A stretch of 64,000 nucleotides of DNA from an uncultured Prevotellaceae bacterium. GTDB lineage: Bacteria > Bacteroidota > Bacteroidia > Bacteroidales > Bacteroidaceae. Positions 36,876 to 44,977 of the stretch are shown here, piece by piece. How positions within the stretch are numbered: the stretch's first letter is position 1; every line of letters starts with the position of its first letter. The translations under genes and the position numbers were made by a program. Where the stretch lies: positions 62,001 to 126,000 of the forward strand of contig CACZVN010000006.1 in assembly GCA_902784615.1 (NCBI GenBank). Reading direction: 5' to 3'. The notes below the pieces were generated by a model that saw only the letters and a list, made by a program, of their open reading frames with translations, was not told the origin of the DNA and made no database searches.

Positions 36876-36970
36876 CCCTTGGGGCTTTCGAGGGTCACAA
36901 GCCAACGGTGATCATGGAGGCCTTCACGGAGGCGGCAGAAGCCAAAAAATGAAATTAATCGCCTTTTTTG
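36876..36970 (+). ncRNA. Candidate small RNA or leader before ilvD
   Basis: Between the promoter at 36838-36869 and ilvD, a segment of about 95 bases ends in a T-run (36964-36969). That run is preceded by a possible weak stem (AGGCG 36930-36934 with CGCCT 36960-36964). A short CCCC/GGGG hairpin lies near the 5' end. A 19-codon frame follows (ATG 36949 to TAA 37008) that starts MKLIAFFVGLLG and could be a branched-chain leader peptide. The evidence is weak, and neither reading is proven. Confidence 0.25.
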
Positions 36971-36993
36971 TTGGTTTATTGGGATATTCTCCG

Positions 36994-37001
36994 TATTTTT
37001 G
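36994..37001 (+). promoter_or_regulatory. Possible -7 box of ilvD
   Basis: TATTTTTG at 36994-37001 lies 33 bases before ATG 37035. The nearest TTTG (36967-36970) is 23 bases upstream, slightly long. Confidence 0.55.
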
Positions 37002-37034
37002 CACCTAATTTTCGGAAATAAAACAGAATAAGAT

Positions 37035-38837
37035 ATGCGACATCAGTTAAGGAGTGCCGTCTGTACGGAGGGCAGGAGAATGGCCGGAGCCCGCGCTTTG
37101 TGGGTGGCTACGGGTATGAAGCACGAGCAGTTTGGCAAGCCTATCATTGCCATTGTCAACTCGTTTACCCAGTTCGTACCAGGCCATACGCACCTGCATG
37201 AGATCGGACAGATCGTACGCGAAGAGATAGAGAAGATGGGCTGCTATGCGGCTGAGTTCAATACGATTGCCATCGACGATGGTATCGCCATGGGTCACGA
37301 CGGCATGCTCTATTCACTGCCCTCGCGCGACATCATCGCCGACAGTGTGGAATACATGGTGAACGCCCATAAGGCCGACGCCATGATCTGTATCTCCAAC
37401 TGCGACAAGGTGACGCCTGGTATGCTGATGGCCAGCATGCGACTGAACATCCCGACGGTGTTCTGCAGTGGTGGTCCCATGGAGGCAGGACGCTGGCGCG
37501 GTGAGAATGCCGACCTCATCACGGCGATGGTGAAGGGTGCCGACCCCAGCGTCTCTGACGAGGAGATGAAGGAGATTGAGAGTTGTGCCTGTCCGGGCTG
37601 TGGCTCGTGCTCAGGCATGTTTACTGCCAACTCGATGAACTCCCTCACGGAGGCCATTGGTCTCTCACTGCCTGGTAACGGTACGATCCTCGCGACCCAT
37701 ACGAACCGCGTGGAACTGTTCAAGGCCGCTGCCCGTCAGGTGGTGAAGAATGCCTTTGCCTACTATGAGGACGGCGACGAGAGCGTGCTGCCGCGTAGCA
37801 TTGCCACGCGTAAGGCCTTCCTCAACGCCATGGCCCTCGATATCGCCATGGGCGGCTCCACGAATACCGTGCTCCATCTGTTGGCTGTGGCCCAGGAGGC
37901 TGGCACTGACTTTACGATGAAGGATATCGATGCCCTGAGCCGTAAGGTGCCCTGTCTCTGCAAACTTGCCCCGAACACCCAGAAATACAGTGTTCAGGAG
38001 TGCGGACGTGCAGGTGGTATCCTCGGCATCCTGAATGAATTGAATAAAGGTGGTCTGATCGATGGCTCTGCTCCCCGTGTGGATGGCATGACGCTTGGTG
38101 AGGCCATGAAGAAATACAGTATTGTGGATGGTGCCGTTGATGCTGAGGCTAATCGTATCTATCAGACAGCCCCCGGTAACCGCTTCTCTACGAAGATGGG
38201 TTCCCAGTCAGAAGAGTGGGGCACCCTCGATACCGACCGTGCCGAGGGTTGTATCCGCGATCTCGCCCATGCCTATACCAAAGATGGCGGACTGGCCGTA
38301 CTCTTTGGCAATATCGCACAGGACGGCTGTGTGGTGAAGACCGCAGGTGTCGATGAGGCACTGTGGCACTTCGAGGGTCCTGCCGTCTGCTTCGACTCCC
38401 AGGAAGATGCCTGTGAGGGTATCCTCGGCGGCAAGGTGAAGAGCGGCGACTGTGTGGTGATCACCCACGAGGGACCCAAGGGCGGTCCCGGTATGCAGGA
38501 GATGCTCTATCCCACGAGTTATATCAAGTCGATGCACCTCGGTAAGGAGTGCGCCCTGATCACCGATGGCCGTTTCTCAGGCGGTACCAGTGGTCTCTCC
38601 ATCGGACATATCTCGCCCGAGGCTGCCAATGGCGGCAATATCGGCAAGATCAAGGATGGCGACATCATCGTGATCGATATCCCCAGCCGCAGCATCAGCG
38701 TGAAACTCTCCGACGAGGAACTCGCAGCCCGTCCGCAGCAGCCGCTGAAGCGCCACCGCGTAGTCTCCAAGGCCCTGCGCGCCTATGCCCAGAGCGTCTC
38801 CAGTGCCGACAAGGGTGGCGTGAGAATCATAGATTAA
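37035..38837 (+). CDS. ilvD: Dihydroxy-acid dehydratase
   Basis: The 600-residue iron-sulfur enzyme makes 2-ketoisovalerate and 2-keto-3-methylvalerate for Val, Leu and Ile. Cluster and Mg ligands are visible in [11 protein letters not shown] and [38 protein letters not shown] is the C-terminal signature. The length is normal. It leads the unit ilvD-ilvB-ilvN; ilvC is not in this window. A short spacer of iterated GATAATT units (38838-38873) separates it from ilvB. Confidence 0.97.
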   Translation: MRHQLRSAVCTEGRRMAGARALWVATGMKHEQFGKPIIAIVNSFTQFVPGHTHLHEIGQIVREEIEKMGCYAAEFNTIAIDDGIAMGHDGMLYSLPSRDIIADSVEYMVNAHKADAMICISNCDKVTPGMLMASMRLNIPTVFCSGGPMEAGRWRGENADLITAMVKGADPSVSDEEMKEIESCACPGCGSCSGMFTANSMNSLTEAIGLSLPGNGTILATHTNRVELFKAAARQVVKNAFAYYEDGDESVLPRSIATRKAFLNAMALDIAMGGSTNTVLHLLAVAQEAGTDFTMKDIDALSRKVPCLCKLAPNTQKYSVQECGRAGGILGILNELNKGGLIDGSAPRVDGMTLGEAMKKYSIVDGAVDAEANRIYQTAPGNRFSTKMGSQSEEWGTLDTDRAEGCIRDLAHAYTKDGGLAVLFGNIAQDGCVVKTAGVDEALWHFEGPAVCFDSQEDACEGILGGKVKSGDCVVITHEGPKGGPGMQEMLYPTSYIKSMHLGKECALITDGRFSGGTSGLSIGHISPEAANGGNIGKIKDGDIIVIDIPSRSISVKLSDEELAARPQQPLKRHRVVSKALRAYAQSVSSADKGGVRIID

Positions 38838-38874
38838 TTGATAATTGACAATTGATAATTGATAATTTATATCG

Positions 38875-40584
38875 ATGTTGAAAGATAGAATAACAGGCTC
38901 AAAGGCGCTGATGCGGGCGTTGCAGGCCGAGGGGGTGAAGACCATCTTCGGATACCCTGGTGGCTCGATCATGCCCGTCTATGACGCCCTCTACGACTAC
39001 ACCCGTGGTCAGAAGAAGTGCTTCGACCATATCCTCGTGCGTCACGAACAGGGCGCCACCCATGCCGCCGAGGGCTATGCCCGCGTCTCAGGTCAGGTAG
39101 GTGTGGCCCTGGTGACCAGTGGCCCCGGTGTCACCAACACGCTGACGGGTGTGGCCGATGCCATGCTCGACTCCACGCCCATCGTGGTCATCGCAGGTCA
39201 GGTGCCCATCGGTGCCCTTGGTACCGATGCCTTCCAGGAGGTCGATCTCGTGGGTGTGTCGCAGCCAATCTCGAAGTGGAGTTATCAGATCCGTCATGCC
39301 GAGGATGTGGCGTGGGCCGTGAGCCGTGCGTTCTACATCGCCCGTACGGGTCGTCCTGGTCCTGTGGTGCTCGACTTTGCCAAGAATGCCCAGGTCGAGG
39401 AGATCGACTGGGAGCCGTGTAAGGTCGATTTCGTGCGTTCCTACGTGCCCTATCCGAAACTCGATGCAGAGGCCGTGCGTCAGGCTGCCGAACTGATCAA
39501 CCATGCCAAGAAACCGCTGGCCCTCGTAGGACAGGGCGTCGAACTCGGCAATGCCCATCAGGAACTCGTGCGCTTCCTCGAGAAGGCCGATATCCCTGCA
39601 GGCCGTACGATGCTCGGACTCTCCGCACTGCCCTCCACCCATCCGCTGAATGTCGGTATGCTGGGCATGCACGGCAACTATGCGCCCAACCTGAAGGAGC
39701 AGGAGTGCGACGTGCTGATCGCCATCGGCATGCGCTTCTCCGACCGTGTGACGGGTAATCTGAAGACCTACGCCAAGCAGGCAAAGATCATCCATCTCGA
39801 TATCGACCGCAGTGAGATCGACAAGTGCGTGAAGACCGATGTGGCCGTGGTGGCCGACTGTAAGGAGTCGTTGCCCGCCATCACCGCGCTGCTCGAGAAG
39901 GCCGACCATCAGGCCTGGCGCGACTCTTTCAAGCCGCTGATGGAGAAGGAGCGCACGAAGGTCATCGAACCCGCCATCCATCCGAAGGAAGGTCCGCTGC
40001 TCATGGGCGAGGTCGTCCATGCCGTGGCCGAACAGGCACCTGATAATGCCATCCTCGTCACCGATGTCGGTCAGAACCAGCTCTTCGCCACCCGTTACTT
40101 CAAGTACCACCATAAGCGCAGCATCTGCACCAGTGGCGGTCTCGGTACGATGGGCTACGGCATGCCCGCCGCCATCGGCGCCACCTTCGCCGCTCCCGAG
40201 CGCACCGTCTGCTGCTTCATGGGCGACGGCGGTTTCCAGATGTGCATCGAGGAACTCGGCACCATCATGGAGCAGAAGGCACCCGTGAAGATGATCCTGA
40301 TGAACAACCACTATCTGGGCAACGTGCGCCAGTGGCAGGATATGTTCTGGCTGCGCCGCAAGTCGTTTACCAAGATGATGAACCCCGACTACGCGATGAT
40401 TGCCCGTGGCTATGGCATTCCCTACCAGGCTGTCACGGAGCGCCAGGATCTGGCCGCTGCCATCAGTCAGATGCTATCGACCGACGGTCCGTTTATCCTC
40501 GAGTGTGCCATCATGGAAGAGGACAACGTGCTGCCGATGACGCCTCCAGGCATGGATATTGATAAAATGATGTTGGAAATATAA
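38875..40584 (+). CDS. ilvB: Acetolactate synthase large subunit
   Basis: The 569-residue thiamine diphosphate enzyme condenses two pyruvates, or pyruvate with 2-ketobutyrate. Visible motifs are GYPGGSIMPVYDAL, the catalytic Glu in RHEQGATHAAEGYAR, the FAD/central domain, and the thiamine motif GDGGFQMCIEELGT to NNHYLGNVRQW near 440-490. The length is normal for the family. It is followed after 20 bases of heptad-iterated spacer by the regulatory subunit. Confidence 0.97.
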   Translation: MLKDRITGSKALMRALQAEGVKTIFGYPGGSIMPVYDALYDYTRGQKKCFDHILVRHEQGATHAAEGYARVSGQVGVALVTSGPGVTNTLTGVADAMLDSTPIVVIAGQVPIGALGTDAFQEVDLVGVSQPISKWSYQIRHAEDVAWAVSRAFYIARTGRPGPVVLDFAKNAQVEEIDWEPCKVDFVRSYVPYPKLDAEAVRQAAELINHAKKPLALVGQGVELGNAHQELVRFLEKADIPAGRTMLGLSALPSTHPLNVGMLGMHGNYAPNLKEQECDVLIAIGMRFSDRVTGNLKTYAKQAKIIHLDIDRSEIDKCVKTDVAVVADCKESLPAITALLEKADHQAWRDSFKPLMEKERTKVIEPAIHPKEGPLLMGEVVHAVAEQAPDNAILVTDVGQNQLFATRYFKYHHKRSICTSGGLGTMGYGMPAAIGATFAAPERTVCCFMGDGGFQMCIEELGTIMEQKAPVKMILMNNHYLGNVRQWQDMFWLRRKSFTKMMNPDYAMIARGYGIPYQAVTERQDLAAAISQMLSTDGPFILECAIMEEDNVLPMTPPGMDIDKMMLEI

Positions 40585-40607
40585 TGTTTAATGTTTAATC
40601 TTTAATG
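40583..40607 (+). repeat. Heptad-iterated AT-rich spacer between ilvB and ilvN
   Basis: Reads AATG, TTTAATG, TTTAATC, TTTAATG; the last ATG is the start codon of ilvN. It is almost the same string as at 31160, and on the opposite strand as at 46258. Confidence 0.6.
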
Positions 40608-41141
40608 GAAAAGAAACTATATACATTGCTCGTTTATTCCGAGAACGTGGCGGGTATCCTGAATCAGGTGACGGCCGTCTTCACGCGCCGTCAGGTGAAC
40701 ATCGAGAGCCTGAACGTGTCGGCCTCCAGCATCCCCGGCGTGCATAAATACACCATCACCGCCTGGAGCGATGAGGACCAGATTATCAAGATTGCCCATC
40801 AGATCGAGAAGAAGATCGACGTGGTGAAGGCCAACTACTTCACCGACGACCAACTGTTCATCCGTGAGTCGGGCCTCTATAAGCTTGCCACGCCGATGGT
40901 GCTCGACAATCCCGAGATCTCACGTACCATCCGCCGTTTCCAGGCCAGCATCATCGAGGTGAACCCCACCTATACCATTGTCCAGATGCACGGCGTCACC
41001 GAGGATATCATCTCGCTCTACCGTGCCCTCGACACCTTCGGCTGCGTGCTGCAATACACGCGCTCCGGCCGCATCGCCGTCACCCGTGGCATGCAGGAGC
41101 AGGTCAGCGAGTTCCTCGAACAGCGCGAACAAAACGTCTGA
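40605..41141 (+). CDS. ilvN: Acetolactate synthase regulatory (small) subunit
   Basis: The 178-residue subunit has an N-terminal ACT domain (LLVYSENVAGILNQVTAVFTRRQVNIESLNV), which senses valine or related amino acids, and a second ACT-like half (ASIIEVNPTYTIVQMHG). It stimulates IlvB and makes it sensitive to feedback. A strong terminator follows, so the unit ends here. Confidence 0.94.
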   Translation: MEKKLYTLLVYSENVAGILNQVTAVFTRRQVNIESLNVSASSIPGVHKYTITAWSDEDQIIKIAHQIEKKIDVVKANYFTDDQLFIRESGLYKLATPMVLDNPEISRTIRRFQASIIEVNPTYTIVQMHGVTEDIISLYRALDTFGCVLQYTRSGRIAVTRGMQEQVSEFLEQREQNV

Positions 41142-41163
41142 AGAATATCCGGAAGCAAAAGAT

Positions 41164-41206
41164 TTAAGGAAAATAGCGGAATTCAGCTATTTTCCTTAAT
41201 TATTAT
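41164..41206 (+). terminator. Terminator of the ilv unit
   Basis: A perfect 14-bp stem (TTAAGGAAAATAGC 41164-41177 with GCTATTTTCCTTAA 41186-41199, loop GGAATTCA), followed by TTATTATTT. Confidence 0.88.
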
Positions 41207-41237
41207 TTGTATGTTTCGGAAAAAATGCTTATCTTTG
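41206..41237 (+). promoter_or_regulatory. Promoter of the Mfa2-like gene
   Basis: TTTG at 41206-41209, 20 bases, then TATCTTTG at 41230-41237, directly behind the ilv terminator. It sets the start of the next gene at 41276. Confidence 0.85.
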
Positions 41238-41275
41238 CAGCGATAATTGATTTGTTTCACTTAAATATTAACATT

Positions 41276-42160
41276 ATGAAGAACAAATGCTTCAGCTATG
41301 TTTTGACATGTGTGTGTGGTTTGATGCTCTGTGTGGCATCGTGTGAGAAAATGACTGTCAATAAGGAGGGTCCTGGCGATGATGCGAACGTGCGCCTCAG
41401 CATCAGCCGTATCGAACAGACACCCTTTAATGCGACGAGGGCCTTGGTGGCTGATGTGTGCTCGCGGATCAGTTTCTTGGTCTATGACAGTAGTGGGAAC
41501 CGGATCAGAAAAGAAGACCAGCAGGCAGAGGATGAGGATTTTGGACAGGTGGGTTTCATGCTGGCGAAAGGGCATTACTTCCTCGTGGTCACGGCGCATA
41601 GCGGAGAGGGTAATCCCACCTCTACTGATGCTCAGAGAATTGCTTTCACCAACAAGACGGGTTTCACGGACACGTTTCTCTACGCCGACAGTCTGACGGT
41701 GGGTGATACGGATGTGGAGCGCTTACTGACTTTGAAACGTATTGTCGCGATGGTGAGGTTTGTCCCATACGATGCTGTTCCTGCTCAAGCTGATAGCATC
41801 CGCTTTTATTATACTGGCGGTTCAGGAACCTTCGATGCTGTCGCAGGTGGATGGGGCACGGTTAACTCGAAGCAGATGCAGTGGTATGGGCTCACTCATA
41901 GGGAAAAGAAATTCGAGATTTACACGATTCCCCATGTGGGTGACGACGATCATTTGGATGTGCAGGTGAATACCTATTGCGGGAATGCAAGCGATGTTTC
42001 TATCGTCAGTGAGTGCGAGATAACAGGGATACCTGTGAAGCGTAATCACATCACAACATGTAGAGGATACCTTTTTTCTCCTGTATATCAGCAGAAATTC
42101 AACATCACAATCGACGATGTGTGGGACAACGACTCGATTGTTTTTAATATCAATGAATAA
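41276..42160 (+). CDS. Mfa2/FimB-like fimbrial anchor lipoprotein
   Basis: The 294-residue protein starts MKNKCFSYVL, after the promoter; the in-frame TTG at 41207 is upstream of the transcript. The signal ends in a lipobox (CVASCEK). The body has the FimB/Mfa2 pattern: SISRIEQTPFNATRA, ISFLVYDSSGN, FMLAKGHYFLVVTAHSGEGNPT and a C-terminal domain ending near IDDVWDNDSIVFNINE. In Porphyromonas, Mfa2 anchors minor fimbriae in the outer membrane and ends their growth. No fimbrillin or tip genes are nearby, so this may be an orphan or may work with genes elsewhere. Confidence 0.75.
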   Translation: MKNKCFSYVLTCVCGLMLCVASCEKMTVNKEGPGDDANVRLSISRIEQTPFNATRALVADVCSRISFLVYDSSGNRIRKEDQQAEDEDFGQVGFMLAKGHYFLVVTAHSGEGNPTSTDAQRIAFTNKTGFTDTFLYADSLTVGDTDVERLLTLKRIVAMVRFVPYDAVPAQADSIRFYYTGGSGTFDAVAGGWGTVNSKQMQWYGLTHREKKFEIYTIPHVGDDDHLDVQVNTYCGNASDVSIVSECEITGIPVKRNHITTCRGYLFSPVYQQKFNITIDDVWDNDSIVFNINE

Positions 42161-42164
42161 TAAG

Positions 42165-42201
42165 AAAAAAGCCGAAAGTGTTTTTCTTTCGGCTTTTTTT
42201 T
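42165..42201 (+). terminator. Terminator of the Mfa2-like gene
   Basis: AAAAAAGCCGAAAG (42165-42178) pairs with CTTTCGGCTTTTTT (42186-42199), followed by further T. It is a strong, possibly bidirectional intrinsic terminator. Confidence 0.9.
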
Positions 42202-42251
42202 GTTCCTTTGGCTTTGCCGGAGGTACTCACGCTTGGAAAAATCCAAATAAA

Positions 42252-42283
42252 TTTGGTTTTTCGCCCGCTTATTCGTACCTTTG
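42252..42283 (+). promoter_or_regulatory. Promoter of the serine acetyltransferase gene
   Basis: TTTG at 42252-42255, 20 bases, then TACCTTTG at 42276-42283. It places the start of the next gene at ATG 42314, not at any earlier in-frame codon. Confidence 0.88.
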
Positions 42284-42313
42284 CCCCCAGAAACCTACAA
42301 AGACTTAGTGACG

Positions 42314-43234
42314 ATGGACAAGAAATCGATGAACGACGCGGTGAAGCGCAACGTGGCGCAACTGTCGAAACACTCGGAGAGGGAGGTGAGCATGATGCCC
42401 GCCACCGAGGCCCCGCTGCCCTCAGTGGAGATGGTGAAGCAGATCGTGACGCTCGTGAAGAGCATCATCTTCCCGGACTACTTCCAGAAACGCCAGCCCG
42501 ACGAGGCGATACGCTCATACTACATCGGCGTACACATGGAGGAACTGCTGACGCTGCTCACGAAGCAGATAGCACACGGACTGCAGTTCTGCGAAGATTG
42601 CGACAAGCCCCGCACGAAGGCGGAGGTGTATGACGAGGCGGAGCACCTGGCCGTGGAGTTCCTCGACGCACTGCCCGAGATCAAAAGGCTGCTCTATACC
42701 GACGTGCAGGCGATGTTCGACAACGACCCTGCGGCGCCTAACTACGGCGAGGTGATCTTCTGCTACCCCGTGATGAACACGATGACGCACTACCGCATGG
42801 CCCACAAACTGCACGAGCTGAGGGTGCCCGTGATACCGAGGATCATCACCGAACTGGCGCACTCGAAGACGGGTATCGACATCCATCCGGGGGCGCAGAT
42901 TGGTGAGTACTTCTCCATCGACCACGGCACGGGCGTGGTGATCGGAGAGACGACGATCATCGGCAACCACGTGTCGCTGTACCAGGGCGTGACCCTGGGT
43001 GCGAAGAGCTTTAAGTACGACGAGCAGGGGAATATGCTGAACGTGCCGCGACATCCGATCATCGAGGACAACGTGACGGTGTATTCGAATGCCTCGATCC
43101 TGGGACGCATCACCATCGGACACGACTCGGTGATAGGTGGTAACATCTGGCTGACGCACAGCGTGCCACCGTATTCGAGGATCCTGCAGAGCAAAGCGAT
43201 TGATGCTGGCTTCCAAGACGGAGCGGGGATATGA
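42314..43234 (+). CDS. cysE: Serine O-acetyltransferase
   Basis: The 306-residue enzyme makes O-acetylserine for cysteine. The N-terminal half is helical (about 1-180). The C-terminal left-handed beta helix has hexapeptide repeats, with the active-site block DIHPGAQIGEYFSIDHGTG and then VVIGETTIIGNHVSLYQGVTLG. The N-terminal extension of about 100 residues makes it longer than the enteric CysE, as is usual for the EpsC-like plant/Bacteroidetes form. It stands alone with its own promoter. Confidence 0.92.
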   Translation: MDKKSMNDAVKRNVAQLSKHSEREVSMMPATEAPLPSVEMVKQIVTLVKSIIFPDYFQKRQPDEAIRSYYIGVHMEELLTLLTKQIAHGLQFCEDCDKPRTKAEVYDEAEHLAVEFLDALPEIKRLLYTDVQAMFDNDPAAPNYGEVIFCYPVMNTMTHYRMAHKLHELRVPVIPRIITELAHSKTGIDIHPGAQIGEYFSIDHGTGVVIGETTIIGNHVSLYQGVTLGAKSFKYDEQGNMLNVPRHPIIEDNVTVYSNASILGRITIGHDSVIGGNIWLTHSVPPYSRILQSKAIDAGFQDGAGI

Positions 43235-43277
43235 CATTAAACATTAAAGATTAAACATTAAACATTAAACATTAAAT
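43235..43277. repeat. Heptad-iterated AT-rich spacer
   Basis: CATTAAA-CATTAAA-GATTAAA and three more CATTAAA units lie between the cysE stop and the terminator. It is the inverse orientation of the copies at 31160 and 40583. Confidence 0.6.
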
Positions 43278-43278
43278 A

Positions 43279-43310
43279 AAAATGGCTTCCTATTCGGAAG
43301 CCATTTTTTT
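43279..43310. terminator. Bidirectional terminator of cysE and the Tyr/Asp-rich lipoprotein
   Basis: AAAATGGCTTCC (43279-43290) pairs with GGAAGCCATTTT (43296-43307), loop TATTC, with T on the plus side. It includes the last codons of the minus-strand gene. Confidence 0.85.
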
Positions 43311-43925
43311 GAGGGCCTTGGCGAACTTGCCGGTGGCGAAACTCTTGCCGTTGTCGCTGATGTAGGTGTCGTCGGTGTTGGCGGCATCGCCATCGGCAGC
43401 GCGGGTGCGAGCCCAGTAGCGGTCGTAGTAGCCATCGTAGTAGTCCCAGTCCCAATAGGTGTTGTCGAGGTCGAACTCGTAGGCGCGGTTGTCCCAGTCG
43501 TACATCACGCCGTGGAAGTGGGAGCGGCTGATGCTGTAGTCGCGCCAGTCGATGCGCACATCGTTCCAGTCGGGATCGTCGTAGTCGATGTAGATATCGC
43601 CGTTGCGCACTTCCCAGCGGAAGGAGCAGTAGGCGTAGTTACCCCTGCGGTCGTAGATGTCGTAATCGACTTCGGAACCGTAACCCCAGGTGGCGTAGCC
43701 GTAGCTGTCGTAGCCGCCAGCCTCGAAGCGCCAGACGGTGTGATAATCGCCATCCTTTACAAACTCGCCCCAGCGGTTCTCGTAGTAGGTGCCCAGATAG
43801 CCTTCCCAACTGCCGTAGGTGAGGTAGTTGGCAACGTACTCGTCGTCATCGTATCTCCAGTCGCAGCTGCTCAGGGTGATTCCTGCGAGCATCAGCATCA
43901 TAGCGTAGTAGAAAATCTTCTTCAT
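43290..43925 (-). CDS. Tyr/Asp/Trp-rich lipoprotein of unknown function
   Basis: This 211-residue protein starts MKKIFYYAMML and has a lipobox (TLSSC), so it is an outer-surface or periplasmic lipoprotein. The mature part is extraordinarily rich in Tyr, Asp and Trp, with stretches such as DWDYYDGYYDRYW and DDPDWNDVRIDWRDY. About residues 35-165 look like a lipocalin-like beta sandwich (YLTYGSWEGYLGTYY, then VWRFEAGGY). I do not recognise a named family. It has its own consensus promoter at 43975-44006 and a terminator, so it is a stand-alone gene. Confidence 0.75.
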   Translation of the reverse strand: MKKIFYYAMMLMLAGITLSSCDWRYDDDEYVANYLTYGSWEGYLGTYYENRWGEFVKDGDYHTVWRFEAGGYDSYGYATWGYGSEVDYDIYDRRGNYAYCSFRWEVRNGDIYIDYDDPDWNDVRIDWRDYSISRSHFHGVMYDWDNRAYEFDLDNTYWDWDYYDGYYDRYWARTRAADGDAANTDDTYISDNGKSFATGKFAKALKKMASE

Positions 43926-43974
43926 AACCGTATCTCCTATTCTTTACGTTAGACATTTTTTCTTTTTGACACTG

Positions 43975-44006
43975 CAAAGGTAGGGATAATTCCCATACGG
44001 TGCAAA
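43975..44006 (-). promoter_or_regulatory. Promoter of the Tyr/Asp-rich lipoprotein gene
   Basis: On the minus strand TTTG (44003-44006), 20 bases, then TACCTTTG (43975-43982), about 50 bases before the ATG at 43925. Confidence 0.85.
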
Positions 44007-44053
44007 TGAAAATGCCTATTCGTGGGTAGGGTTTTCCCTATTCCTGCTGCTGG

Positions 44054-44977
44054 CTACTTGACCCTCAGGTGCGTACTGCCTTTCGGCAGGGAGGCCGGTG
44101 GGGTGACTGGGGGCGTGGTGATCTGACTGGTAAAGACGGCGATCTCCTCATCCTCGGGAAGGATATAGTCGCCCACGATCTTGTAGTGGTTGGTGACGCA
44201 GGTCTTGCCCTTCTTCATATCCTGCCTGTTGGTGTCGTAGGCCAGATGGCCTGCCTCTACGCTCGACTTGATGAGTTTGTTGATGGGGGCATTCATCCTA
44301 AACTGCAGGAAGGCGGGAATCTCGATGTCGCATTTTGAGCGTACCGTCGGGATGCTCTCCTGAAAGACCCAGTCGTAGAGGAATGCAGGGCGTGGGCTCG
44401 TGATGTTGTATTGGTATTCGATGATACTGCCGGCCTCGACATCGGGCACCACCACGTGCATGACCATATAGTTGGCATCTACACGCTCCTTGACAAAGGC
44501 GCTGGTGTTGACATTACGCTTCTCCACCTTTCCCTTCTCGTTCTTCGTGAAAACCCGGATCTTGAGATCCGTCAATTCATCGGCATTGGTCATGTCGTCT
44601 TTTTGATAATAGGTGATGTCGATGTTGGCGTGCCTGGCTCCTTCGGGCTTCAGGATCTTGGTGCGGAGCCTGAACTCATATTTAACCAGGATGTTACTGT
44701 CGTCGATATCGTTTTTCCCAAAGTCCCCAAGGTTGTCATAGCCGATCTCACTGTTGGAGGAATTGAAGTTGGACAACTGGTCGGAGAGTTGGTACGTCGC
44801 CTTCATCGTCTTGCAGAGGATGATGGCATCGGCATTGACCGCATTTCCCCAGCCAACGAAGTCCCATTCCATGTTTGACGGTTTGCCGAATTTCTCATTG
44901 GGCAACTGCGCATTGGCCGTACTTACACAGGCAAACAGCGCTACGAGTAATAATAGTTTCTGATAAGTTGAGTTCAT
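44054..44977 (-). CDS. DUF3857 domain protein, short form
   Basis: This 307-residue protein has a signal peptide (LLLLVALFACVSTANA). Its body matches the DUF3857 domain: ADAIILCKTMKATYQL at the front, then VMHVVVPDVEAGSIIEYQYNI and FLYDWVFQESIPTVRSKCDIEIPAFLQF. In Bacteroidetes this domain usually precedes a transglutaminase-like domain in proteins of 600 or more residues; here the chain ends soon after the first domain (KGSTHLRVK). It could be a natural short form or a truncation. It overlaps the end of the AmpG-like gene by four bases, so the two are translationally coupled. Confidence 0.75.
   Translation of the reverse strand: MNSTYQKLLLLVALFACVSTANAQLPNEKFGKPSNMEWDFVGWGNAVNADAIILCKTMKATYQLSDQLSNFNSSNSEIGYDNLGDFGKNDIDDSNILVKYEFRLRTKILKPEGARHANIDITYYQKDDMTNADELTDLKIRVFTKNEKGKVEKRNVNTSAFVKERVDANYMVMHVVVPDVEAGSIIEYQYNITSPRPAFLYDWVFQESIPTVRSKCDIEIPAFLQFRMNAPINKLIKSSVEAGHLAYDTNRQDMKKGKTCVTNHYKIVGDYILPEDEEIAVFTSQITTPPVTPPASLPKGSTHLRVK

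Noticed and set aside
36730..37008. 92-codon frame between the GH2 gene and ilvD.
   Set aside because: It crosses the GH2 start region and two promoter boxes and has mixed composition; only the short leader frames within it are worth keeping.
43512..43952. Plus-strand frame rich in Val and Ala opposite the Tyr/Asp-rich lipoprotein.
   Set aside because: Complement of Tyr/Asp codons gives Val/Ile-rich peptides; the minus-strand gene has promoter, lipobox and terminator.
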